Below, one piece after another: positions 1 to 6,450 of a stretch of 6,831 nt of DNA (position 1 is its first letter; every line of letters starts with the position of its first letter). Under the pieces are notes generated by a model that saw only the letters and a list, made by a program, of their open reading frames with translations, was not told where the DNA came from and did not search any database. The translations under genes and the position numbers were made by a program. This DNA comes from JAJPJX01 sp964568355. Its GTDB lineage: Bacteria > Acidobacteriota > Terriglobia > Bryobacterales > Bryobacteraceae. The stretch is taken from assembly GCA_964568355.1 (NCBI GenBank), contig CAZMRK010000461.1, positions 1 through 6,831 on the forward strand, read 5' to 3'.

Positions 1-124
1 AGTTAATAAGGTCTTAATTTTCAACAGTGGTCCGTTGGCATGGGGATTGCTCCCCCGCTTTCTCACCGGAGCTGCGCGTGTGCCCGCGAACCTCTACGCA
101 CGGTCCGGGGAAAGGATGATCCCC
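1..124 (+). promoter_or_regulatory. Leader region upstream of the acyl-CoA dehydrogenase gene
   Basis: The first ~25 bases are AT-rich against a GC-rich background, which fits the edge of a promoter, but no convincing -35/-10 pair can be read because the window starts here. A perfect 5-bp GC-rich stem, GGGGA (42-46) with TCCCC (51-55) around a TTGC loop, lies about 70 bases before the chosen start codon. No T-run follows it, so it is not a normal terminator; it could be a leader hairpin or chance. An in-frame TTG at 35 and an ATG at 116 could lengthen the downstream protein by 30 or 3 residues, but the extra residues do not look like part of the family. Confidence 0.3.
112..116 (+). promoter_or_regulatory. 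Ribosome binding site deciding the acyl-CoA dehydrogenase start
   Basis: AAGGA matches the anti-Shine-Dalgarno exactly and ends 8 bases before ATG 125. The alternative ATG at 116 overlaps this site and would have to use the poorer GGGG at 107-110. This favours 125. Confidence 0.55.
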
Positions 125-2332
125 ATGGGAACGGTTGTCGAGAGAAAACCGGCGGCTCTCCAGGCTTTGCCCGGCGATGATGTGCGCCAGATTCTGTGGC
201 GTTTCGCCGATCGCTATGATTTGCAGATGCTGGTGCAGGCGGCGCGGGCGGCGGCGCGCGGTCCGGTGGCCCGCCTGGTGGCCGAAGGCGCCCGGAATAC
301 CCACGCCTGGACCCCGGAGAAAGCGGGACTGCTCGAAATCTTCGACGAATCGGGCATCACCGGCGTATTTCTGGATCCGGCCGAGGGCGGTTTCGTGGAA
401 GGCCCGAAAAACCTGGCCATGGCCCTGGTCGCTTTCGAGCTGGCCTGGGTGGATGCCGGGGCAGCTACGGGCAGCATGGCCGGATGCCTGGCTCTGGCCC
501 CCATTCACGAGCGCGGGACGCCGGAGCAGTGGGACTACTATCGCACGCGCTCGATACCGGTCCGGCCCGGCGAGGATCGCAAAGCCTGGCGCGGCGCGTT
601 CTGTCTGACCGAGCCGCTGCCCTACGTCGGAGTTGAAACCGGGCTGCTGGGCGGCAAGGTCCGCGTGGCGGAATGGAAAGAAGGCGAAGAACCGATCCTC
701 CAGGTGGAGAAGCGCGGGCGCTTCATCACCAACATGGGCTTCGCCAACTTCGTGACCGCCGCCGTCGATTCCGACGATCCCCGCATCAAGGGGAGCTGCA
801 TGGTCATTCTGGAGGAGACCGACCCGGGCATCTTCGACCGCGGCACTCCGGCGCGCAAACTGGTACACCAGCTCTCCTCCACCCGCGATCCGGTCTTCAA
901 CCTGCGTGTCCCGGCCAGCCGCATCATCGGCGGTTATTCCATCCAGGACGGCAAGATCGTGCCGCGTTATAGCCACGGTGAGGTGATCGAAGCGGTCTTC
1001 CGCCGCACGCGGGTGGGTGTGGGGCTGATGACCTCCGCCAAGCTGCTTTCCGCGGTGGAGCCGGTGATCCGGTACCAGCGCGGCCGTTTCCGCGGAGGAG
1101 ATGCCGCCACTCCCGGCACCCCGCGCTACGACCTGGGGCTGCAATTGAAGCAGGACGTGCTGTATCGCCTGGTGGACGTCTGGGCCACCGGGGAAGCCGC
1201 GGCCTCGCTGGGCTTCGCCACCGCCCGCCTGTTCGACCGCCTGGATCCGCTGGAGCGCCAAAAGCTCCAGATCTTCGCCGAGCACGGCATCGGCTCCGGG
1301 ACCGCCACGCTGCGCGCGATACGCAAGATTGGACAGCAGGCGATCGAGCACCTGCGGGCCAATCCTGCCGAGCCGCCTGCCGATCCCCTGGTGGAATATG
1401 TGCTGCTCGATTCGGTGGCCAATGTGCTCTGCCCGGCCACCAAGCTCTGGAACACCGGCCACGGCGCCAACATGATGCGGGAAGCCGTCAGCCTGATGGG
1501 TGGCTATGGCATCACCGAGGATTGCCCCGGATTCCTGGGGCACAAGTGGATGGACGCCCAGCTCGAAGCGACCTACGAGGGGCCGGAATGCGTCCAGCGC
1601 CGCCAGTTGAGCGTTACCATGACCGACGAGGTCTTCCTGGCCCAGTTCCGCCAGTGGATCGGCGAGATGCGCCGGATCGCCGCCACGCATCCGGGCACCG
1701 GCGCCTGCACGCTGGCCACCGCCATGCAAATGTGGCTGTGGACCCTGGAACATCTGCAACATGCCACCGATGCCAATGGCGGAAAGCTCTACCACAGCTC
1801 GCGCCAGGGCGTGACTTTCCCGCTGGCCGATGCCCTCTGCTGGCTGCTGGCATCGCGCTACCAGATTCTGGACGTGCTCGAACTGGAGGAGAAGGGGCCG
1901 GCCAATCCGACCTTGGGCGAGGGGCTGCCCGGGCTGCTCGCGTTCTTCACCGATCTGTGCCACGTGCAAGCCGCCCACGCGTCGGGAGAGGCTGCCCGCA
2001 TCTGCGCGGAGCTGGTTTTCGGCTATAACCGCCATCCGGCGTGGGACGAGGAGTCCTGCCGGAATTGCTATCAGGCGGAGGATCTGGATGCCCTCGAAAG
2101 CGTCATGCCCGGGATCGCCAGCCTGGCGCGAAGCTACACCGACGTGGTGGAAGCCGATGGATCGCATCCCTTGAAGGCCGGCCCGTGCGCCCGCACGGAA
2201 GGGCTGGAGCGATTTGTCCGGCTGCGGGTGCGGTTGGACGGCTGTCTGACCGGATCCCAACTGGCCAAGGAGCGCGCCGCGGAGGCATTGACCAAGGTCA
2301 TGATTCCGGAAGCTTTGGATTACCCGGCATGA
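125..2332 (+). CDS. Long acyl-CoA dehydrogenase family protein (735 aa)
   Basis: FAD-dependent acyl-CoA dehydrogenase, expected to make a 2,3-enoyl-CoA in the cytoplasm and pass electrons to an electron transfer flavoprotein. Visible family features: helical N-terminal part (about 15-155), the flavin-loop start FCLTEP (159-164), the beta domain with FITNMGFANF (200-209), the LRVPASRIIG segment (260-269), the C-terminal helical domain, and the stretch MGGYGITED (458-466) followed by YEGPECVQRR (484-493). Glu485 aligns with the catalytic base of medium-chain acyl-CoA dehydrogenase (Glu376, in its YEG motif). Two oddities: the usual GSD after TEP is absent, replaced by LPYVGVE, and about 235 residues follow the catalytic domain, with a CxxC at 645-648. 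Typical enzymes have about 380 residues, so this is one of the long forms. The stop overlaps the next start as ATGA, so the two are probably translationally coupled. The substrate cannot be read from sequence. Start chosen on the AAGGA site at 112-116. Confidence 0.92.
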   Translation: MGTVVERKPAALQALPGDDVRQILWRFADRYDLQMLVQAARAAARGPVARLVAEGARNTHAWTPEKAGLLEIFDESGITGVFLDPAEGGFVEGPKNLAMALVAFELAWVDAGAATGSMAGCLALAPIHERGTPEQWDYYRTRSIPVRPGEDRKAWRGAFCLTEPLPYVGVETGLLGGKVRVAEWKEGEEPILQVEKRGRFITNMGFANFVTAAVDSDDPRIKGSCMVILEETDPGIFDRGTPARKLVHQLSSTRDPVFNLRVPASRIIGGYSIQDGKIVPRYSHGEVIEAVFRRTRVGVGLMTSAKLLSAVEPVIRYQRGRFRGGDAATPGTPRYDLGLQLKQDVLYRLVDVWATGEAAASLGFATARLFDRLDPLERQKLQIFAEHGIGSGTATLRAIRKIGQQAIEHLRANPAEPPADPLVEYVLLDSVANVLCPATKLWNTGHGANMMREAVSLMGGYGITEDCPGFLGHKWMDAQLEATYEGPECVQRRQLSVTMTDEVFLAQFRQWIGEMRRIAATHPGTGACTLATAMQMWLWTLEHLQHATDANGGKLYHSSRQGVTFPLADALCWLLASRYQILDVLELEEKGPANPTLGEGLPGLLAFFTDLCHVQAAHASGEAARICAELVFGYNRHPAWDEESCRNCYQAEDLDALESVMPGIASLARSYTDVVEADGSHPLKAGPCARTEGLERFVRLRVRLDGCLTGSQLAKERAAEALTKVMIPEALDYPA

Positions 2333-4170
2333 AACCACCCGAAGCGGACATAGAACGGCAGAGCATGGAAGCCGATATTGTCTGTGTCGGCTTCGGACCG
2401 GCGACTGCCGGTTTTCTGGCCACGCTTTCCCGGCGGGTGATGAACCCGGACGGCAGCGTTTTTCTGGAAAGCCCGACCATGCCCGGGCTTCCGCTGCAAG
2501 TGCTTTGCTATGAGCGCGCCGACGATATCGGTTTCGGGGTTTCCGGGGTGGTTACCCGGGCTCGCGGCATCCGCTCCACTTTCCCGGATCTGGATCCTTC
2601 GCAGATTCCCATGGCGGCGGCGGTGACCGGGGAGAAACTGGTCTACCTGCTGGACCCGATCGGCGCCAGCCGTCGCAGCCCCGGACTGCGTGCTGCCGAC
2701 CGCGCGCTGCGCATCGCCGGGATGGCGCGCGAATCCGCCTATGAGCTGCCCTACACACCGCCCTTCCTGCGCAAGGAGGGGGGGCTGGTGCTGGCGCTGG
2801 GCCAGTTCATGCAATGGGCTGGAGCGCAGGTGATGGGCTCCGGAGCCGTGCAGATCTGGCCGGGAATGCCCATCGCCCACGCCCTGATCGAAGGACAGCG
2901 GGTGACCGGGGTTCGCCTGGTGGACCAGGGTACCGATCGGGAAGGGAATCCGGAGGCGGGCTATCTGCCGGGTATGGATGTGCATGCGGCCCTCACGGTG
3001 GTGGGCGATGGACCGGTGGGCGCGGTGGGCCGCCACCTGGACGAGTACTTCGGCATGCCCGACCACCACCATCAGTACGAGTGGGCGGTGGGCAGCAAGA
3101 TGGTGATCGACCTGCGTGACGATGTGGATCTTCCCGCGGGCACGGTCTTCCACACCTTCGGCTTCCCCGAGCCGGAGATCTTCGGATTCCTCTACATCCT
3201 GCCGGACCATGTGGCCGCGGCCGGGATCTTCGTGCCTTCGTGGTTCTACCATCCGCATCGCACTTCTTACCGCTATCTCCAGCACTTTATCCAGCATCCG
3301 TATCTGTGGCGCTACCTGCGGGGAGGCCGGCTGCGCTCCTGGGGCGCGAAATCGCTGCTCGAATCGGGCCGCCGCGGCGAGCCGTTCCTGGTGGGCGACG
3401 GCTATGCCCGCATCGGCGAGGGATCGGGCAGCACCAACGTGCTGACGGGATCCGGAGTCGACGAAGCCTGGACTACCGGCGTACAACTGGCGGAAGGGGT
3501 GATCGAGCTGCTTCGCGCGGGCCGGCCGTTCACGCGCGAGAACCTGGAGAGCGCCTATGTCGCGCGGCGCCGGGCAAGCTGGGTGGAAAGCGAAGGCCGC
3601 ATTGCCGAGAAGGCGCGGGACGGCTTCCATCATGGCGTGATTCCGGGGCTGCTGGGCATGGCGCTGGCCGGATACTCCGGCGGCCGCCACTGGATGGAGG
3701 GCAGCCCGCGGCTGATGCCGGACCCGGCGGCGTACTATCGGGGACGGCTCTCGGCCGAGGAAATCGCCGCTATTCAGGGAGAATGCTTCGCCCGGGGCGT
3801 GGCGGCCCACGATGCCCTGATGGAGCGCTGCGGTTGGCCGGCGATTCCGCATGACGGCCAATTGCTGGTCAGCCAGCAGGATGCGCTGCTGCTGGGCGGC
3901 AAGGTGCAGGCGCCGCCCGGCTATGCGGATCACGTAAGCCTGCGCTATCCCGACTTCTGCGAGCGCTGCGCCAGCAAGTTGTGTATCGAAATCTGCTCGG
4001 GCCAGGCGTTGACGCCGGGTCCCGGCGGCATCCCGCATTTCGACCGGGAGAAATGTGTCCACTGCGGCGCCTGTGTGTGGAACTGCGTGCAGTCGCTGGA
4101 AGAAGAGCCGATTTGCGGCAATATCTCCTTTCAGGCAGGAGCCGGCGGCCTTCATTCCGCGCAGAATTGA
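2329..4170 (+). CDS. ETF:quinone oxidoreductase-like flavoprotein with eight-cysteine ferredoxin domain (613 aa)
   Basis: Resembles electron transfer flavoprotein dehydrogenase (ETF-QO; FixC-FixX fusion architecture), which takes electrons from reduced ETF and reduces membrane quinone. N-terminal FAD-binding Rossmann motif with GFGPATAG at 21-28; a second flavin segment around VVGDGPVGAVG (224-234); HTFGFP (275-280) and the following FLYILPDHVAAAGIF stretch match the ETF-QO body; GDGYARIGEGSGSTNVLTG (356-374) is the late FAD-contact region. The C-terminus (544-586) is ferredoxin-like with Cys 544, 547, 552, 556 and 576, 579, 582, 586, plus Cys596. Ordinary ETF-QO has one [4Fe-4S] with four cysteines, equivalent to 556, 576, 579 and 582; the others could bind a second cluster. 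The length fits the family (about 550-620). No transmembrane helix is evident, in line with monotopic membrane attachment. ATG 2329 is chosen because it overlaps the previous stop (ATGA); ATG 2365 is an alternative just before the Rossmann strand. Confidence 0.92.
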   Translation: MKPPEADIERQSMEADIVCVGFGPATAGFLATLSRRVMNPDGSVFLESPTMPGLPLQVLCYERADDIGFGVSGVVTRARGIRSTFPDLDPSQIPMAAAVTGEKLVYLLDPIGASRRSPGLRAADRALRIAGMARESAYELPYTPPFLRKEGGLVLALGQFMQWAGAQVMGSGAVQIWPGMPIAHALIEGQRVTGVRLVDQGTDREGNPEAGYLPGMDVHAALTVVGDGPVGAVGRHLDEYFGMPDHHHQYEWAVGSKMVIDLRDDVDLPAGTVFHTFGFPEPEIFGFLYILPDHVAAAGIFVPSWFYHPHRTSYRYLQHFIQHPYLWRYLRGGRLRSWGAKSLLESGRRGEPFLVGDGYARIGEGSGSTNVLTGSGVDEAWTTGVQLAEGVIELLRAGRPFTRENLESAYVARRRASWVESEGRIAEKARDGFHHGVIPGLLGMALAGYSGGRHWMEGSPRLMPDPAAYYRGRLSAEEIAAIQGECFARGVAAHDALMERCGWPAIPHDGQLLVSQQDALLLGGKVQAPPGYADHVSLRYPDFCERCASKLCIEICSGQALTPGPGGIPHFDREKCVHCGACVWNCVQSLEEEPICGNISFQAGAGGLHSAQN

Positions 4171-4196
4171 GGGGCTGGGCGGTTGCGCAGAGCTGC

Positions 4197-4201
4197 AGGA
4201 G
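4197..4201 (+). promoter_or_regulatory. Ribosome binding site supporting a TTG start
   Basis: AGGAG ends 9 bases before TTG 4211, a good spacing, but 24 bases before the in-frame ATG 4226, which is too far. It therefore favours the TTG as the start of the following small gene. Confidence 0.5.
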
Positions 4202-4210
4202 AGACGCCGG

Positions 4211-4447
4211 TTGTCTATAAGCACAATGATCAGAGACGAGATTGTTGCACGAGAAGTTAGTCAATTGATGCTGGAAATCGGAGCGCGTCTGGATCGGTCG
4301 GTCGAACTGGTCTCGAACAATTGCTCGCAGGAGGAATGCAAAGTCTACCGACGCGCAGTGGGAGCGATTCTGGGCGAGATATTGCTGACGGTGCTGAACC
4401 CCTTGTACTCGGAGCATCCGTCGCTGAAGCCTCCTGAGCTTGAATGA
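4211..4447 (+). CDS. Small helical protein of unknown function (78 aa; 73 aa if started at ATG 4226)
   Basis: I cannot name this protein. It looks mostly helical: a charged N-terminus (residues about 6-35), then a C-x4-C pair (Cys38 and Cys43, numbered from the TTG), then a hydrophobic amphipathic stretch around AVGAILGEILLTVLNPLY, and a proline-rich end (HPSLKPPELE). No signal peptide or clear transmembrane helix. The coding case rests on a good AGGAG at 4197-4201, the position 40 bases after the ETF-QO stop, and an ATGA overlap with the next gene. Without the TTG, ATG 4226 has no ribosome binding site. GC is lower than in the flanking genes: 53% in the one 60-base row counted (4261-4320), against 75% in a row of the ETF-QO gene (3361-3420). 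The YRRAVG...NPLY...HP pattern gives me a vague impression of short conserved hypothetical proteins in environmental bacteria, which is unverified. Confidence 0.65.
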   Translation: MSISTMIRDEIVAREVSQLMLEIGARLDRSVELVSNNCSQEECKVYRRAVGAILGEILLTVLNPLYSEHPSLKPPELE

Positions 4448-4959
4448 AGTGGTTGCCCATCCTGAGTACAAATATGCTCGATGTTACTGAGATCTTCGAT
4501 CATTATCGGGTCGCCGCGCGCTCCATCTGGAATGCTGCATTCTGGCCGGCAGATGAATTGCGAAATTGGGATTCATGGGAGCGATTTGAGCAGATTCAGG
4601 AGCTCCTGTTCGAAGCCCTGGTGCTCGCCAGGTTAAGGGATGAAAGCGGCTCTGAGAAACCGTATATCTCAACGCGGCCCATCTTTCGTGTGTTCCCGAG
4701 GGGCCAAGTGCCGGTCATGATCAGTAATCCCAGGCCTGGAGATGCAAACTGGTATTGGGACAATCCGATCCGCGAGATTGGTCCCTCGGAGGCAGAACTG
4801 CACTTTCTGGACTATTTTGACTGGGATCGAATGGGTTATGCGGATTTCCAGTATTACCGTACTCGGATTGCGATGTTTCCGGCGCACCCGGATCTCATCG
4901 GACGAGATGCTTTGATAGAGCGTGTCAATTCCACTGTCGTGATGGAAGAAGAGCGCTAA
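4444..4959 (+). CDS. Aromatic-rich protein of unknown function (171 aa)
   Basis: No function recognised. The start overlaps the previous stop as ATGA, indicating translational coupling; ATG 4474 (residue 11, just before LDVTEIFDHYR) is an alternative start and may be the real end of the conserved part. The protein is acidic and rich in aromatics, with Trp at 3, 29, 34, 42, 45, 103, 105 and 127, and distinctive runs such as NWYWDNP (102-108) and HFLDYFDWDRMGYADFQYY (120-138). It reads as a soluble cytoplasmic globular protein: no signal peptide, membrane segment or known catalytic motif is visible. GC is low for this window (52% and 43% in the two 60-base rows counted, 4561-4620 and 4801-4860), suggesting a different history from the electron-transfer genes. 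The tight link to the small upstream gene suggests the two act as a pair, but whether as a complex, an immunity-type pair or something else cannot be told. Confidence 0.75.
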   Translation: MKWLPILSTNMLDVTEIFDHYRVAARSIWNAAFWPADELRNWDSWERFEQIQELLFEALVLARLRDESGSEKPYISTRPIFRVFPRGQVPVMISNPRPGDANWYWDNPIREIGPSEAELHFLDYFDWDRMGYADFQYYRTRIAMFPAHPDLIGRDALIERVNSTVVMEEER

Positions 4960-4973
4960 TCCGCAGTGCTCCT

Positions 4974-4978
4974 GGAGG
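4974..4978 (+). promoter_or_regulatory. Strong Shine-Dalgarno in front of a 14-codon ORF
   Basis: GGAGG sits 10 bases before ATG 4989. It is the best ribosome binding site between 4960 and 5040, and it serves the short ORF rather than the glycoside hydrolase start at 5041, which lies 62 bases further on. Confidence 0.4.
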
Positions 4979-4988
4979 TGGGGACGGG

Positions 4989-5033
4989 ATGCTTCTGCTG
5001 TTGATGAAAATCGCCCCCGAACCGGCGGCATAA
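4989..5033 (+). CDS. Possible 14-residue leader peptide before the GH32 gene
   Basis: ATG 4989 opens a short ORF encoding MLLLLMKIAPEPAA with stop TAA at 5031-5033, preceded by GGAGG at 4974-4978. The stop lies 7 bases before the glycoside hydrolase start, in a different reading frame. The hydrolase has no good ribosome binding site of its own, so ribosomes finishing this ORF could re-initiate there. The four leucines at the start do not form a recognisable attenuator code, and the hydrolase already has its own export signal, so this is not a lost signal peptide. ORFs this short occur often by chance, and the only support is the Shine-Dalgarno and the position. Confidence 0.3.
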   Translation: MLLLLMKIAPEPAA

Positions 5034-5040
5034 TGTCGAT

Positions 5041-6378
5041 ATGAATCGGCGCGAGTTTCTTGCCCTTCCTGCGGCTGCGGCCGTTGCCCCCGCCAGGCTC
5101 GCTACGGATTTCCAGCGGCCCCGTTATCATTTCCTTCCCACGGCCAACTGGATGAACGACCCTAACGGCCCTATCTGGTGGAAGGGCAAGTACCATCTTT
5201 TCTATCAATACAATCCGAATGGCGCTTTCTGGGGCACTATGCACTGGGGGCACGGCGCCAGCCGCGACCTGGTGCATTGGGAGCATCTGCCGGTGGCGTT
5301 TGCGCCTACGCCCGGCGGTCCGGACAAGGATGGCGTGTTTACCGGCAGCGCGGTCATTCACAACGGCGTTCCCACCGTGCTCTATACCGGCGTGCGGCCG
5401 GAGGTGCAGTGCCTTGCCACCAGCGACGATGACCTGATCGTCTGGAAGAAGTATCCCGGCAATCCGGTGATCGCGTCTCCACCGCCCGGAATCCAGCCTG
5501 CCGGCTTTCGCGATCCCGCTCTCTGGCAGGAACAGGATGGCTGGTATCTCGTGGTCGGCTCCGGCAACAAGGGCGTCGGCCCGCTGATTCTGCTTTATCA
5601 TTCGACCGACTTAGTGCACTGGAAGTATCTGCATCCGCTTTTCTCCGGCAAGCCTCGCGCGGGAGCCGATCCCAGGAACGCGGTGGCCAGCGGCGAGATG
5701 TGGGAGTGCCCGGACTTCTTCCCTCTGGGCGGCAAGCACGTGCTGATCGTCTCCACCGAGGGGACCACGCGCTACTGGATCGGCACCTACCGCGACCACC
5801 GCTTTCAGGCCGAATCCGACGGTATTCTGGATCCGGGCGCCTTCTACGCGCCCAAGAGCATCGCCGATGCTACCGGCCGACGGGTGCTGTGGGGATGGAT
5901 CCAGGAACGCCGCAGCGTGGAGGCGCAGAAAGCTGCCGGATGGTCGGGGGTCATGTCGCTTCCACGCATCCTGACCCTGCGCCCGGACGGCCGCCTGGGG
6001 ATCGCCCCGGCGCCGGAGCTCGAAAAGCTGCGGAGCAAGGTCCGCCATGTGCCCGCGTTGCCGTTCCGCGCCCCGAGTGACAATTTCGAGATTTTCTGCC
6101 GGATCGCCCCGGGCAGCGCCCGGCAACTGGGGCTCGATCTGGGCGGGCTACCCATCCTCTACGACCGCGGCACCGAACCGCTCGAACTGCGAGTCTTTTC
6201 GGATGCTTCCGTAGTGGAGGTGTTCGCTAACGGCCGTTCCGCCCGGACGGAGCGCATCTATCGTGCTCAGGCAGGACCGGTCGAGATCAGCCTGCTCGCC
6301 AAGGGAGGCCAGGCCAGGCTGGAGCGCTTCGATGTCTGGGAGATCCAGCCGATTTCCACCGACCGCCTGACGTCGTAA
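5041..6378 (+). CDS. Tat-exported glycoside hydrolase family 32 (beta-fructosidase / levanase / invertase type)
   Basis: GH32 retaining enzyme that cleaves beta-fructosides such as sucrose, inulin or levan. All three catalytic motifs are present: WMNDPNG (37-43, nucleophile Asp40), RDP (157-159, transition-state Asp158) and WECPDFF (221-227, acid/base Glu222). LFYQYNP (53-59), FTGSA (100-104), FYAPKS (268-273) and WSGVMSLPR (301-309) complete the five-bladed propeller; a C-terminal beta-sandwich follows, with LRVFSDASVVEVFANG (383-398). At 445 aa it is a little short for the family, and the sandwich appears shortened between LDLGG (365-369) and LELRVF. The N-terminus (RREFL at 3-7, then an Ala-rich stretch, APA at 16-18) is a twin-arginine signal, so the enzyme should act outside the cytoplasm. 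Start ATG 5041 is fixed by this signal, though no good Shine-Dalgarno precedes it. Substrate preference cannot be fixed from sequence. Confidence 0.95.
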   Translation: MNRREFLALPAAAAVAPARLATDFQRPRYHFLPTANWMNDPNGPIWWKGKYHLFYQYNPNGAFWGTMHWGHGASRDLVHWEHLPVAFAPTPGGPDKDGVFTGSAVIHNGVPTVLYTGVRPEVQCLATSDDDLIVWKKYPGNPVIASPPPGIQPAGFRDPALWQEQDGWYLVVGSGNKGVGPLILLYHSTDLVHWKYLHPLFSGKPRAGADPRNAVASGEMWECPDFFPLGGKHVLIVSTEGTTRYWIGTYRDHRFQAESDGILDPGAFYAPKSIADATGRRVLWGWIQERRSVEAQKAAGWSGVMSLPRILTLRPDGRLGIAPAPELEKLRSKVRHVPALPFRAPSDNFEIFCRIAPGSARQLGLDLGGLPILYDRGTEPLELRVFSDASVVEVFANGRSARTERIYRAQAGPVEISLLAKGGQARLERFDVWEIQPISTDRLTS

Positions 6379-6401
6379 TGCAGAGCCTGTAGTGGAAATA
6401 G

Positions 6402-6450
6402 ACAATCTGGTCTGTTTATACTGAATATTACAAATGGCATACCAGATTGT
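6402..6450. repeat. Perfect 10-bp inverted repeat flanking the etfB start codon
   Basis: ACAATCTGGT at 6402-6411 and its exact reverse complement ACCAGATTGT at 6441-6450 are separated by 29 bases that hold the etfB ATG (6434). The second arm lies in etfB codons 3-6. In RNA this could form a hairpin that hides the start; in DNA it could be a split operator. The hexamer GGTCTG also occurs at 6409-6414 and again at 6451-6456. Confidence 0.55.
6417..6422 (+). promoter_or_regulatory. Possible -10 promoter element before etfB
   Basis: TATACT matches five of six bases of the bacterial -10 consensus within the AT-rich 55-base gap between the hydrolase stop and etfB. No -35 stands at the right distance: TAGACA at 6399-6404 is only 12 bases away. 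A transcript starting about 7 bases downstream would have a leader of only a few bases, which would agree with the lack of a Shine-Dalgarno before ATG 6434. Confidence 0.25.

Noticed and set aside
35..124. TTG start at 35 for the acyl-CoA dehydrogenase
   Set aside because: No Shine-Dalgarno at that point, and the extra 30 residues do not look like part of the family; AAGGA at 112-116 serves ATG 125 better.
2041..2328. N-terminal extension of the ETF-QO reading frame back to 2041
   Set aside because: It lies wholly within the acyl-CoA dehydrogenase coding region; the ATGA overlap at 2329 and the Rossmann motif close behind mark the real start.
14..2338. Very long open frame (774 codons) on the - strand opposite the acyl-CoA dehydrogenase gene
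   Set aside because: It is in codon register with the + strand gene, so antisense stops need sense codons TTA, CTA or TCA, which this GC-rich gene does not use. The translated product has no family features, whereas the + strand product has clear ones.
2320..4224. Long open frame (634 codons) on the - strand opposite the ETF-QO gene
   Set aside because: Same codon-register effect in a GC-rich gene; its translation is low-complexity, rich in Arg, His, Ala and Gly, with no recognisable motif.
4669..5601. 310-codon open frame on the - strand across the end of the 171-aa gene and the start of the GH32 gene
   Set aside because: It opposes the signal peptide and nucleophile region of a clear GH32 gene, and its product shows no known motif.
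6400..6417. Short hairpin AGAC/GTCT followed by TTT after the GH32 stop, as a terminator
   Set aside because: Only a 4-bp stem and three T residues; too weak to call, and it overlaps the longer inverted repeat.
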